This document shows, in pieces, positions 21,582-33,800 of a stretch of DNA of 64,000 bases; position 1 is the stretch's first letter, and every line of letters begins with the position of its first letter. Made by a program: the position numbers and the translations under genes. Below the pieces are notes generated by a model. It was not told the origin of the DNA, ran no database searches, and saw only the letters and a list, made by a program, of their open reading frames with translations. This DNA is from Epithemia pelagica (lineage: Eukaryota; Bacillariophyta; Bacillariophyceae; Surirellales; Surirellaceae): positions 2,914,001 through 2,978,000 of the forward strand of contig OX337240.1 in assembly GCA_946965045.2 (NCBI GenBank), written 5' to 3'.

Positions 21582-22748
21582 TCCCCTCGTCGTCGTCGAA
21601 ACGAACGGTCTACCACCAGCACCACGACAAGGATTCTGTGCGTGCATTAGCACCCCGCGAGGAATGACCGGAATGTGCAACTAGGTATCATCTCCAGATG
21701 GCGGGGATTGAGAGGTACCGGAAGACGAGAATCCTTCCCTGGCAAGCAAATCATGACGACGATGATCCTATCGATAGAATCCCACTGCCTTTTAGTACGG
21801 AAACGAATTACTCCTACCACCATAGTACGCAATCCGCTGTCTTTGTTCGTCATTTTCAAATTTTCGAAGGTTTCTATGGAGTGCTGCTGGAGTCAATTTA
21901 ACAAAACTACAATGCACTACCGGGGCTTCTGCTGCAGCAGCTAGTGCTCTATGTATTCAAAATGCTACAAGTCCATTTCTTTCTTGCTCAATGCATTGTG
22001 GATATTGTTACTTTTGACTGTTCTAGGGACTGACAAGTCGGGGAGTTGTTCCAAGCACATCAGACTAGGTAGGTTAGCTCGTCTTACATCTTATTCCTTT
22101 CGTAGATTTCCGATACGGTCTGGCCATCCTTTCGCCGCAGTGATGGGTAGGGCTTTATGTCTTGAAAGGCGCATGGCCGAAAGGACATTCCGACGATACA
22201 TAAGCCCATCGCACCTTCGCACCGGGCGATCTGGTCTTAAATAATGGTCGTCACATTACTACGATCGGCAGGGTAACTCTCGTTTCTTGCGAGGCTTGTA
22301 TTCGACACCATTGATGGCAGCGAGAACTGACTGTTCGTCAGTGCTCCACCAACAATGATTCATGGAAAATGAGAAACGACGCAACACTCCACTCGTTGAC
22401 TACTATGACTGCTCGTTCGTGGAGTGTTCATAGCGTCCCATCCCTTGACCTCGTGCGGCCCCTCCTGCAGCAGACGCATCCTCATTCTCTCCTTCACCAT
22501 GCGAATCTGACGGAACCTCTGCGTTGGACAGTGAAGAGTTCGAACTGGAGGAGGCATGTCCAACAAAATCAGGTGTGGAAACCCCAATGGCAATCATGTG
22601 AACAATAGCAATGGATCCGGCTAGGAAGTCTCGTTGCCCATCCTCTTCTAGTAACCCAAACCAACACTACCCGCAGCAGTTTTGAAAGATACTGACATGA
22701 GAAGACTTAATTGAAGCACACCTTTCATTTCATTTGGTTATCTCAAGT
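21582..22748. other. Noncoding stretch of the right arm
   Basis: Counterpart of 2233-3498 with scattered substitutions and small gaps. I see no gene in it. Confidence 0.6.
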
Positions 22749-24796
22749 CTAGTCTTTGACTACGAACATAGTTTCCCTGTAGGGACTGGTAGCCGCCGGT
22801 TCGACCGTTTTTCCCTCGACAGCCACCACCAAACCTGTCCGTTGTCCGAGACAAATCAACTTTAATTCTTGTATATCCTCTTCCCAATACTTCTCCGACG
22901 AAAAGAATATGTAATTGTCCAAGACTTCGTCTCCAGCCTGGACGGATTGTGACAAAACATCCTGTACGGTGGATATCTTCCACAAGTGTGACCGATCCCC
23001 GGCGGGATCAAAGAGGTACTGAAACGGCAGAAACAAGGTGGTCATATCCTCTACAGTGGCCGTAAGTTCGGTAAAGTTTGTAGCCATTCCAATATTGTTG
23101 GTCCCATTGCATCCATGATTGGCAAAGGTGGTAATGCCTGGATCGACAATATATGCTTCCAGACCCCAAAAATCGTGCTCGAATCCGTAGCCATCCAAGT
23201 AATTGCCCAAGGATTTCCACTTGGCTGGTATCAATTCCCATAATTCTAGAATAATTTGAGTCGTCATGGGCTTGACAAACATACTATGGACTGCCTCTTC
23301 GATGGTAAAATAGGTTCCCTTGGCAAAGGCTTGTTTGAAAAAGACGCCCCTTCCGGCATTGGCCACGCGACTGGTACCAAATTCCAGAGCCGAAACGGGT
23401 AAATTGGGCACATCGGGGTCAAACCCTCGAACGACGGTACAATGCGGCGATTTTTGTGTCGTCGTTTGACAATAGTGATTTTCTTGAATACGGCTGGGGT
23501 AATGATAGATTTGTTGAGTGGCTCCGTCTAGAAACCGCAGTGGTTGTGCAGCTGGTGGTCCACCACCAGCACTGGAAATCCTCTTGGTCAGTTCGACCTG
23601 AATGGAGGAGGCATCGGCATACCATTCGGCCAGCAAGGCATCATTATCCATAAAGACGATACGAAATTCGTGGACTCGGTGATGCGAGCGGTGACCACCA
23701 AGGAAAATCGATTCGGAATAGGCTTCCATTCTTGTAGCCTCGGAATCGGCCCAGATACTCGTAAAGCGTTCGAGGGGGTATGAATCCACACCACCTGTTG
23801 TTGTTATTGGTGGTGGTGTCGCGGCTGTAACTGCTCCAACATGGGCTACCAACACGCCCGTCGGAGAGAGTGCCAAAACCAACGCATCCAGAAACGATTG
23901 GTCATGTAGCATAGGATGAGAGAACAAGTTATATGGTGCATCCATGTCTCTGCAAGAAAAAGTGCGGCAGAGAAATGTTTTCTTGAGCAGTTCTTGTGAA
24001 AGAACCAGCAGAATGCATGGCACTACTGCAAAACACTCTCCCAGTCCTGCTCGTGTACTTACAGTAGGGTATCCAAAAGAATGACATCCAGTTTATTCTC
24101 TATTATTTCCTCTTCTTCTTCGTCTTCTTCTTCTTCTTCTGCATCGTCATTCGGTGCACCCCAGCGATCGAGGAACCATGTCCGAGCGGCCTCTAGATTC
24201 GTGACCGTCGTACAATGCACTCGCGGATCGTCCTTCCACGTCAAGGACGAAGCGTCCTTCTCATTCTCCTCATGGTGAACCAAGTGCAGCACATGACAGT
24301 GTTGGACGGTCGTGTGTTTCAAGACATGATGGACCACCGCCATGTCACTGCTGATCCGACTGGCAACCACCAGGGCCACCTGCTGAGGAGATTTGTGCGA
24401 CAGCAAGGCCGGATGAACCAGTGTTTCGTGATAGAGTTCCAAGGAAGAAGAAGAAGAAGACTGCGTTTTGTTTTTCCTTTGCCGTGTATCATCGAGACTG
24501 TTCCTTCCCACCTGTCGTCGACAAACCTTTTCTTGTTTCGCTCTTCCAACAAAGCTTGGGTGGGTAGTAGAATTGTCATTCGGAGCAGCAAAAAGACTTG
24601 TTTCTCGGCGCAACACAATCGCAAGTGCGAATGGCACGACCGTTGCTAGAACGAAATGCCAAAAGATCCGTTTCCAAGTCAGGCGAATTGCAGTGAAACC
24701 ACCACTGTTGTTGTTGTGGACGACACATCTCTTGTTCGTCGTTGTCGTATTCCTGTCTTCTGGTAAGCGGACATTCTTGGTGTTCTTATCGCTCAT
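22749..24796 (-). CDS. Gene 4: inverted copy of gene 1 (degenerate aminopropyltransferase + SET)
   Basis: Exons 24796-24063 and 23949-22749 on the minus strand give 644 aa; the intron position and phase match gene 1. The signal anchor, the ASRIS sequence in place of the AdoMet loop, and the SET motifs GRG, NHGC and DEVLDNY are all kept. Differences from gene 1 are scattered substitutions and a longer acidic run before the splice site. Copia-2 begins 11 bp upstream of the start codon. The native promoter is therefore cut away, and transcription, if any, must start in or near the LTR. Both copies remain fully open, so the duplication is recent or both are under selection. Confidence 0.85.
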
Positions 24797-24807
24797 GACA
24801 CGATACG

Positions 24808-25952
24808 TGTAGAAACCTGTAACGAACCGTGCTGTAAAGGCAACAATTCCTGTAACAAATTACGTATTCTCCTTAGAATGAGCACTGTTGTTTGTTTCGT
24901 TGCTCTTCCGTCCACGTCGTTTCACCTCAATCCATTCGTCATCACTTGCAGATGGGAATAGGGAAATGAGGGACTTTTAGAGGAACATATTATAGAAGGA
25001 CTTTCGGATAAATAGTTTTTTTGGTTGCTTCGAAATCCTCCAGTTGATTGCCGTGTGTCCTTGCCGTTGCTCTCCTACGCCTCATCCATCCATACCAAAG
25101 CATCCATTGTCGTCCCTCCCTGCAATCTTCGTTCGTTCCATCATAATCCATCTCCAATGACGATCATCTCGTCGCGACCTTCCACCCCCAAAGTGGAAGT
25201 CTTTCCAAATGTTCTTGTAGGTCGATCAAACTCGCCAACTCAATGCCGCCCTTTTCACCCATCACGGTACACTTGATTCTGAAGACTCCTTGATGGTCGG
25301 AGGAGTGCTAGGACCTTTCGTTGGAGGTGCACACCGGCTTGAGTGTGCCATTGTGGTGTTATGCAGTGCAAAATGACCGTAGTGGTCTTCCTACGAAAAT
25401 AGAATCACTATAGAGAAAACAGTGGAGGCCTTGAAAAGCACGGGCTACTGCTGTAACAATGTCAGTCCGGTGGAGCTCGTAAGTAGTATTGTGCCCACAA
25501 TTCGTTGCTGGTTGGGTTCATTATATAGTAGTGTACGGGGATCAAAAGTTTTCCCGAAAGTCTCTCAAAAAGCTATCCTAAAACTCCGAACGTCTCTCAA
25601 AAAGCTATCCGAAAGTCTTTCATTTGACTTTTTCAGGCCTTTATAGCGAAATGAGAGACATTCGGGGAAACTTTCGTTTTTAGGGATAGGGTTAAACTTG
25701 GGAATGCAGTTTAAGTGGCACTGACAAGACAACTAGGGTCATTTTCTTTAAGAAGAGTCAATATGGAAGAGTAATGGAGACATCGACGGTCACTGGATGG
25801 TCTGTCCGAATGTCAGTCTAATTTTTGAAAGTTTCTCCGAACGTCTGTCATGAAAGTCCCTCATTTCACTCCTCTCCTTGCAGATGGATCTTCGCCTTGC
25901 TCAGTCGCTGTTTTCGTTTGTTCTGCGACTCCTCGCGGGACTTCCTTCAACA
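24808..25952 (-). repeat. Copia-2 3' LTR, split by an insertion
   Basis: 24808-24955 and 25878-25952 are the two parts of the LTR; together, minus the 9-bp duplication, they equal the 5' LTR in length and order. The outer part had looked like a solo LTR fragment until the inner part was found. Confidence 0.85.
24956..25877. mobile_element. 922-bp Mutator-like non-autonomous element
   Basis: Imperfect terminal inverted repeats share GAAATGAGGGACTTT near both ends. The flanks carry TTGCAGATG at 24947-24955 and 25878-25886, a 9-bp target duplication (up to 11 bp shared), typical of Mutator-like elements. No transposase frame inside. Internal AAAGTC/TCTCTCAAAAAGCTATCC repeats lie at 25555-25620. 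A second, partial copy occupies 1-125. Confidence 0.75.
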
Positions 25953-28732
25953 CACTCCTTCGTGACGAATGGTATTCACTATGAGGAGCGATATTCATAA
26001 TGAGGTCCCGCAGTTGATAGAACAAGCGACCCTGCAGCGGCTTGGTAAAAAAATCTGCAATCATTTGTTCAGTTGGGCAAAACTCAATTCGCAACTCTTT
26101 CTTGTTGATTCGATCGGTAACAAAGAAATAGCGGACATCAATATGTTTGGTTCTTTTCGAGCTTGAGAGACGCCCATTTTTGGCTAGGAGGATGCTGCTT
26201 TGGTTGTCCTGGTGGAGTACAACATCCTTCACAGCAATCCCCTGCGCTTCCATGAAATTGCGGGTCCATAACAGTGATGGCATCACATCATGGATCCCTA
26301 TCAGTTCACATTCGGTGGAGCTTCGTGCCACCAGTTTTTGTTTTGCCGAAAAGCCGATGACAGCTCCTTTACCGAGAGTCATGAACCCACCGGTATGACC
26401 CTTTGTGTTGGGATGGACTGCGTATGACGCGTCCACCCACCATTTCACTATCCACTCGGGTTTTCCTTCAAGACGCAAGACAAGGTTCATTGTGGTTTGT
26501 AGATATTTCAGAACGCGGCCCAATTTCCTGTGATCATCTTCGTCTGGTTTAGAGACTCGCGTGGAAAGGAAGGATATTGCTGTTCGGATGTCCGGCCCCC
26601 CACGGTGAGCCAAGTATGCCAATTGCATAGTGATACTATGAAACCAATCCGCATCATTCTCGCTCAATTTTGTTGCATGCTCATTGACATGGTACAGATG
26701 ATTTGCTGCTGGTGTTTGTGCTCTGCCTTTGAATGACGAAGGCATGCCGTCAAGGATGGTCTTGATATACGGGCGCATGTCTATTTGCAATACTCCATCC
26801 TCTGAATAATCGAGGAACATGCCCAGGTAGTCGTGTCGCTTGCCTCACGACACTGATATATCACCCAAACTACCAAACTCTGCCTGTAGGTCCGCCACAA
26901 ATGCTTCCACGACTTTCTGATCAACATGTGAGATCTTGAGGTCGTCGATGTGCCATGTTACTGTGCATTGTTTGCCATTGATAACCTTGTTGGCAACGCA
27001 TGAATCATATGGGTTGATTGTGTACCCCCAACTTTTTAGAACGCCGCTCAATTTGATCCAAAACAATCGGGCAGCTCGTAGTGTTCCGTAGAGTGCCTTG
27101 AGCATCTCTACGTAGATCACTGGTTTGTTGTGTTCATACACGAGGTATTTTGTGTACATATCTGGGTCGACTTCCAACAGCAATTCTGCCATGAGTCCCT
27201 CAATCCTCATGTGCACGTTAGGGTCCATATCCGAGTGCATGAATGCACCCAGAATGTCCGCTACGAACACATGTCTTCGTTCCACTGCATCCACAACCGC
27301 TGTGATGAAAACAGCCTCGGTGGCCACGGTTGGCGATGCGGCGTCTTCTTTGTCGATGAAATCACGTTGCTTTCGCCCATCGGCGCACCCGCGCCCCTTG
27401 ATTTTCCCACAACGTTTTTGTTTTAGAAACATCAGATAATTCAGTGCTTTTTTGATTTGTTCCCATGAGAGGTCCGTCTTGTGTACCCCTCGTAGAACGC
27501 CGCGCTCGTGAAGCTGCCTAATCTCTTTTTTAACTGCTTCCCGCCCCTTGTCACCAAATAGTTTGATGCCCATACGCATTGACATTTGGGGTGTGGCCAA
27601 GTTTGTTTCGGCCTCGATGAGATAGAGCACTCCGCGCAGCAAATATCCATCGTACCGTCCTGCTGGTAATGTATCGACTGATGCAAAGGTGTGCCCATAC
27701 CTATGGGCATAGCTTCGCTCTCTATTTGGCCGTAGATCGTATCGATTTTCGTTGGTTGTTGTTGTTGTTGTCGATGAGCTTGATTCATCACTAGCATCAG
27801 GACCAAACACGATCTCCATTTCCTCATCGTCATTCTCGTGTGCGGTTGCATTTGATGCGTCATTCAGGTCCTCCTCTATTCCCATATCCACCTCGTCCAA
27901 CATACCCCCGTCCTCTGCGACATGCTCTTCAACATAATCAGCATCGTCCTCGTCATCCTCCTCCACATCAACTCCATCGACGCCAACTTCGTTTATAACC
28001 ACTCCTTGGTTTTCCACTCCTTGGTTTTCCACTCCTTGATTTCTCGGTGGGACAAGGATATCCATGAGTTGGTTTTCGTTTTGATTCAGTCCTAATTCGT
28101 AAAAAGGACCCGGTGGATTGTTCATATCATAGTGATCTGTGTCGTCCAATGGACCGTGGTTTGGGTCATCATCAGCATCCAATTCGCCATCCACATATGC
28201 GTCGTCATAGCGGAGGACATCATCGTCCTCGTCAGGAGGCTCATCATACACGCTTCCTTCGTCGTCGTATAATGGATTGTCCTCTTCCATTGCCAGAATG
28301 CGATTGTCCCGATTACCAAATGCCAGTCCTGGCTGCATTTGTTGTGCAGCCGCTAACTGAGCGACACGCTGAATGACTTCATTTGGCATAGGGAGGCGTG
28401 TTGCGTGGTTTCGTGTGATGATTCTTCCGCTCTCCAGACTCATAAAGTAGTAGCTACCTTGACGGTTGCCGGTCGGCCGCAAGGCCAGGGCACCAATTGT
28501 CCGTGCTTCCATATTGTTGGAGTGCTGTTCATGACATTGAACGTACTCCCCAAACTCGAAGCGACAATGGCGGTGATAGTCCACGGTTTCTCCTGTGACA
28601 AGTTCTCTTGGACTTCTTGTGGTTGACAGCTGGTTGTTCTGGTTGGGAAGTCCATTCAGCCAGAACGTCGCAAATTTCGCCAGTTCAATCAACATGACCT
28701 TTGGCAGGGCCTCGAATGGTAGAGTGGTATAC
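25887..28732 (-). pseudogene. pol: Copia-2 pol, 3' part (end of integrase, reverse transcriptase, RNase H)
   Basis: Starts in the integrase just after the nested transposon. A long acidic linker (including three 18-bp repeats near 28000-28055) leads to the reverse transcriptase, with VADILGAF and a HIDD catalytic box. A TGA at about 26845 interrupts ISVS-x-GKRHDYLGM; related elements have a residue such as Arg here, so CGA to TGA is likely. RNase H follows (WVDASY, DNQSS, RTKHIDVRYFF) and runs on into the LTR. It is not translatable as one protein in its present state. Confidence 0.85.
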
Positions 28733-29165
28733 ATCTAAGGAGGGAAATGGGCCCCGGCGCTTGATTTCCACCCCCAAAAGCGAATTTCTAAAAAAAATCG
28801 CCGAATTAAAATTTTTTATGCGCAGTTTATTTTTATATGCGCAGTTTTTAACTATAATCCTGCTTTCCCAACTAAATCTGCAAATCTAGGTCTAACAATG
28901 CACATTTCTCTAGCTAGTTCTAGAGATCGAGCTGACTATCACGCGCATGCCACAATTTTAATGCGCACAAGCCCGCGATCAAACCACGAATAACGCGCGC
29001 CACACTCCGATAATGCGCACTACAACTATCTGGCGCGCTCGACCCCCCCGAGACGCGCATGACGCAACCCTCATGCGCAAGCGTCTGTCCCCTCACCTTT
29101 GAATCACGAATTTCCACTCCCACCACATCACACAGCAGCTGCCAGAAAGACTGACGCACATGGAT
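28733..29165. repeat. Left end and subterminal TGCGCA array of the 16-kb transposon
   Basis: After the inverted terminus come about ten copies of ATGCGCA, GCGCGC or close variants in both orientations between 28818 and 29158. Subterminal motif arrays of this kind are usual transposase binding regions in CACTA-like elements. Confidence 0.7.
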
Positions 29166-29469
29166 GTCCCAAAGAATGTCTCAGATGGATCCTCCTTCCC
29201 AATCACCCAAACCGCGGGGATTACCAACTCGACACTCTGATCCATCGAACAAAACCGAACAACTTAGCATACTAGTCATTCAACAATCAACGACCACCAG
29301 AATCGATGCTCATTCATCTCCCTCCACCTCCACCCAACACACCACAACAAACAACAACAACAGCAGCAGCAACAACAACAATCGATCACCCAACGCTATC
29401 GAGATTCCCCTGTTCAATCCCATTATCTATCCAGCTTCTTTCATCAACCTAACAGCTCTGCCATTCCAA

Positions 29470-30780
29470 TCACGCTACAATTAAAGCGGCTTGGGGCATC
29501 TGTCTGATTGTTTCTTGGTTCCTTTTCAGCCACCTTTTTGTTGCTTGCTTTCTCTCTGCCGAGATTCCCTTTTCAATCCTTTCACCTATCCAACTTCTTT
29601 CATCAACCTAACAGCTCTGCCATTCCAATCACGCTACAATTAAAGCGGCTTGGGGCATCTGTCTGATTGTTGCTTGGTTCCTTTTCAGCCACCTTTTTGT
29701 TGCTTGCTTCCTCTTCAGCCACCTTCACTCCAAAACCGCTGCACCAGAAGAAGAGGAAGAGGAACTCAAGCACGGCCAGAGCATTCGAGACATTGACACT
29801 TGCACTATCTTGCAGCTCTGCCATTCCAATCACGCTACAATTAAAGCGGCTTGGGGCATCTGTCTGATTGTTGCTTGCTTCCTTTCAACCACGACCTTCA
29901 CTCCAAAACCGCTACAACACTTCACTCCAAAACCGCTGCACCAGAAGAAGAGGAAGAGGAACTCAAGCACGGCCAGAGCATTCGAGACATTGACACTTGC
30001 ACTATCTTGCAGCTCTGCCATTCCAATCACGCTACAACTAAAGCGGCTTGGGGCATCTGTCTGATTGTTGCTTGCTTCCTTTCAACCACGACCTTCACTC
30101 CAAAACCGCTACAACAGGAAAACAAGAAGAAGAGGAACCCAAGAAGAAGAACGACCACCAGAGCATTCGAAATATTGTCGACATTTGTCCTATCTTTGAC
30201 ACTTGCACTATCTTGCAGCTCTGCCATTCCAATCACCACGCTACAATTAAAGCGGCTTGGGGCATCTGTCTGATTGTTGCTTGTTTCACTCAGCTCTGTC
30301 CTTCACTCCAATCACGCTATTACAATTGAAGCGGTTTCGGGCTATCTGTTAGATTGTTTATCAAGAACCCTCCTGTCCTCGTGATACTCGGACTTGAATA
30401 GAACAGACCCAAAGCAAGCAGTGTGACACGGTGGTAGCCAGTTGCTTCTGTTCTATTCTTGTCGCGAGATTGCTTGGACAACCAACCAACCCCTGGTTTT
30501 GGAGTAGCAAATTCTGGCACCGATTGTTGGATCACAACGAACAAGACGCTACACATAAAGCGCGTCGTAGTGTATTCCTTCGATTTGGTTGTTGTTTTGT
30601 TACCACCAGAGTTCAGGACCAAACCAAAGACGCTACACAATTCAGCGCACACTTTTTACTGTTTAGACAAGTACACAAGGTTGTCTCAAAGACGCTACAA
30701 TTAAAGCGCTTCCTCGACTACCCTTGTTGTTGTTGTTGTTGAAACAAAGACGCTACACAAAAAGCGCATCGTGACAAGTA
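29470..30780. repeat. Imperfect direct repeats with a recurring ACGCTACA...AAAGCG motif
   Basis: Units of about 150-200 bp repeat CAGCTCTGCCATTCCAATCA, then CGCTACAATTAAAGCGGC, then TTGGGGCATCTGTCTGATTG. At least five such copies lie before 30300 (29473, 29632, 29829, 30030, 30238), and shorter (G)ACGCTACA...AGCGC sites continue to about 30770. The core is an imperfect dyad. It lies directly upstream of the double-RING gene. Open frames through it are repeat artefacts. Confidence 0.8.
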
Positions 30781-30858
30781 CAAAATGGCGGGCAACCGCA
30801 TCAAGGGCCCTCGCTACAAAAACCACCAACCGCCAAGAATCCTGGTGACCCTTCTTCA

Positions 30859-33800
30859 ATGAATGATGAAGTGCGAAACAAAAGAAAGGACGTGTCGACT
30901 ATGACTGTTTCTGGTACCAATCATACACTTCGAACACACACAAGCGAGGAATCTCACTACACCGGTATTATGCCCATTACATACGAAAGTGTCCTCAATT
31001 GGTATGAAAGTGTTTTCCAAGACAAATCAGGAAAATGGACAACAGTGGAGGTACCACATGACGGCCATTATGTGAAGATATTCCTACCAATCTGTTATTC
31101 GCCTGCATTCCAAGATATCATCTGTCACTCCGTTTTCTGTTTCACAAGAATTAAGAACGAGATGGATGATGATGACAAGTTGACTCCAATGGTTGGTCGA
31201 CTGTTGTTCAAAAACACTCTCTACAGTCCTGTTTCCAATATTTGGAATCAGGCATTTGGGACGACAGTGATAGACGGTGCTGAGAATCTGAGACAAACCA
31301 TTATCAGATTTCTTTCCTCTCATGGCTTAGTCTCTAAGAAGACACGCAAGGGGATCGGTGGGATTGGAGAAGCATTGAAACGATACCTTCTAGATGATTC
31401 CTCCCTTTACAGGAAACCGCGTCTCGTACCTGTTGGTAAAATCGCATGGGTTATCGAACATATGGTGGCCATACACCGTTTCATCTCAGAATCGACATCG
31501 GACGAGAACATGGACGTGATTTCCAATATCCAAATGGAGAAAGCACTGTTGTATACGATGCCTGACACATGGTTCAAGATGTACCTTGAAGAAAGAGATT
31601 CTTTGGTACAATATGGAAGAAACGGAGACGATGGCGGTATGTTCTACGATCTACTGCATTATATAGAAAAACAAGAGGTACTGTCTGCCAGGAAATCGAA
31701 AGAAATTGCCGTGCAACGTCGGAGTATAGACTCGCCGGCAAAAAAGAGACAGAAGGTCGTCGCTGGTAATGATCCTACTGACGAGAAAAAAGATCAAGTA
31801 CTACCAACTTCCATTACAACGTCGAACCAAGTTGCCCTCAAATCAGACCGTGTGGAAGAGGTCAGGAAGATTATAAGCGACGACAATGAAAAAACCGCAG
31901 ACAACGAGGTAAGATGTTCGAGCGACTTGCCAAGAATCGAGAAGGATTAGACAATCTCAAAAATGATTGATCTCTTTGTCTTAGAGACGTTATGCTTCCA
32001 TAAACAAGGGAATTGAGGAGACAGGTGATGGTGTGGTACCACAGCCTTTCATTGAAATTCCACACGTTCTTGATCCTATAGTAAACCAGAAGAGAAGAAA
32101 AGACTCATGGGACTCGAATGAATCAATCGACAACATTGGTGACGGTTACTTGGACAAGTTCGCGGAAAAACAAACTAACAGAAACAACGAGAACATCAAG
32201 TCGGCCATGAAGCTAGCAACCCAGTATGCTAAGAGTATGGGGAAGGACAACACGCATGTCGAAATCAAGACATTATTTAGGTGCACACTATGCGTGTCTT
32301 ACAGTGGGTTGATGAATGACCAGGACCCTACAACGCGTGTTTTGCATATCCCACATAGACATCGTCGGAGAGATCTTTGCTACAACACTTCAAGGACGGG
32401 CATGCCGATTGAGTCTTTCTATACTTGTTTGAAATTGATGGTCCATCACAACCATCAGAACCTAGTATATGTTGACAAAGTAACATTTGATGAAGCAAAC
32501 AGGAACCCATTTCCTAAGAAAATTCCTATGTCATCATGGAGACAACAGGATCCGAACACACTGATATTGGCGATCATTGCCTTGACAACAGCAACTGATG
32601 TCAGCGACCCAGCTTTATTGGCTTTCGAAATTGACAAAAAGATACTTCATATCTACGAACCAATACATAATCGATCAGACCAATACTGGGAAGGAACGAC
32701 GCGTCATGTACTACGGAAATGGGACCTGGTCAATACGTCAAAAGGTGCCCCGCCTGTCAGTCTATGTTATGACCCATCATTAGTGGAAGAAGATGAAACA
32801 ACACATGATACAAACAAGGAATGTAACAAGTGGCGATATCGCATTGTGAAAATGCCAGAACCTAAGAAGGATACTCCAAAGCCAATGCCACAAGCTATTG
32901 TGATCAGAATGCTTGGAAACATAATGAGTAGTCGACCAAACCCGGGTCGGAAAGAAGGTCAGATAGACAAGAGTATGACGATATCCAATTGTTTTTCGAG
33001 TAATCAAATACGGTACAATAATGAATTTTCGAGAGGACTAGAGCATGCTGTTGAAGGCAATTCGATTTCTCCTTTGGTGTTGGGACCTGACAATTTCGAT
33101 GGCAACAGCGACGACGATCCTGTTGAAGTGGGGTTTTCACGTGGTACCGATAAATACGAATACCAGGAGAACGTCGATCTATCTGATGGTGGGTGTTCAG
33201 AGACGTGGACTACGGATGGTGACATATTGTTCATACCGTGCCCGAGGGTGGGATTAGAACCCAAGGAGGTGTTACTTGACTCCAAACTTTCCAAGAGAGA
33301 TATAAATCGATTGCTACCGACCGTTGTATATTGTCCAGATTCTTGTGTATGCTGTAACAGGGCATTGAAAACAGATACAGACAGCGAAGTCTGTACCCTC
33401 ATCCCATGTGGACATCTGGTTCACGGAAATTGCTTACGAATACGGTTCAAGTATCATAATGTATGGTGTCCCCAGTGTGGACAAAAGATCAAGAGTAACA
33501 TCCACATGTTTGGTGCGGAGAAGATAGAGGGACACAAGAAAACAGCGGAAGACACTACAACTACGAGCGAGGGATTCCCTGAAGAGGGACATAGGAAAAC
33601 AGTCAAAGACACTACAACTACGATTGAGGGACGCCCTGAAGAATCATCAAAAAAATCACCCGTGAGTAACAAGCCATCAACACTAGAACAAAGAGGAGTT
33701 GAGACAAAATACAAGCCCGAGGTTTGTTCGATTTGTATGACCAGAAAAGTGGATTGCGAACTGTTTCTTTGTAGACATACATTTTGTCGGGAATGTGTTG

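Larger units (their letters stand above)
20410..24807. repeat. Right arm of the inverted duplication (first part)
   Basis: Reverse-complement match to the left arm. It is interrupted at 24807 by Copia-2 and resumes at 47932. Differences from the left arm include an internal deletion in the membrane-protein gene and different microsatellites. Confidence 0.85.

Noticed and set aside
24808-24955. Solo LTR fragment
   Set aside because: It is the outer half of the Copia-2 3' LTR; the inner half lies beyond the 922-bp insertion, and flanking ATACG copies match the far side of the element.
29470-30330. CRISPR-like array of repeats and spacers
   Set aside because: Unit lengths vary, repeats are long and imperfect, no cas genes are present and the host is eukaryotic.
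32500-32780. Ulp1-like cysteine protease domain in the double-RING protein
   Set aside because: The segment LLAFEIDKKILHIYEPIH resembles the Ulp1 central strand, but I could not find a convincing His-Asp-Cys set.
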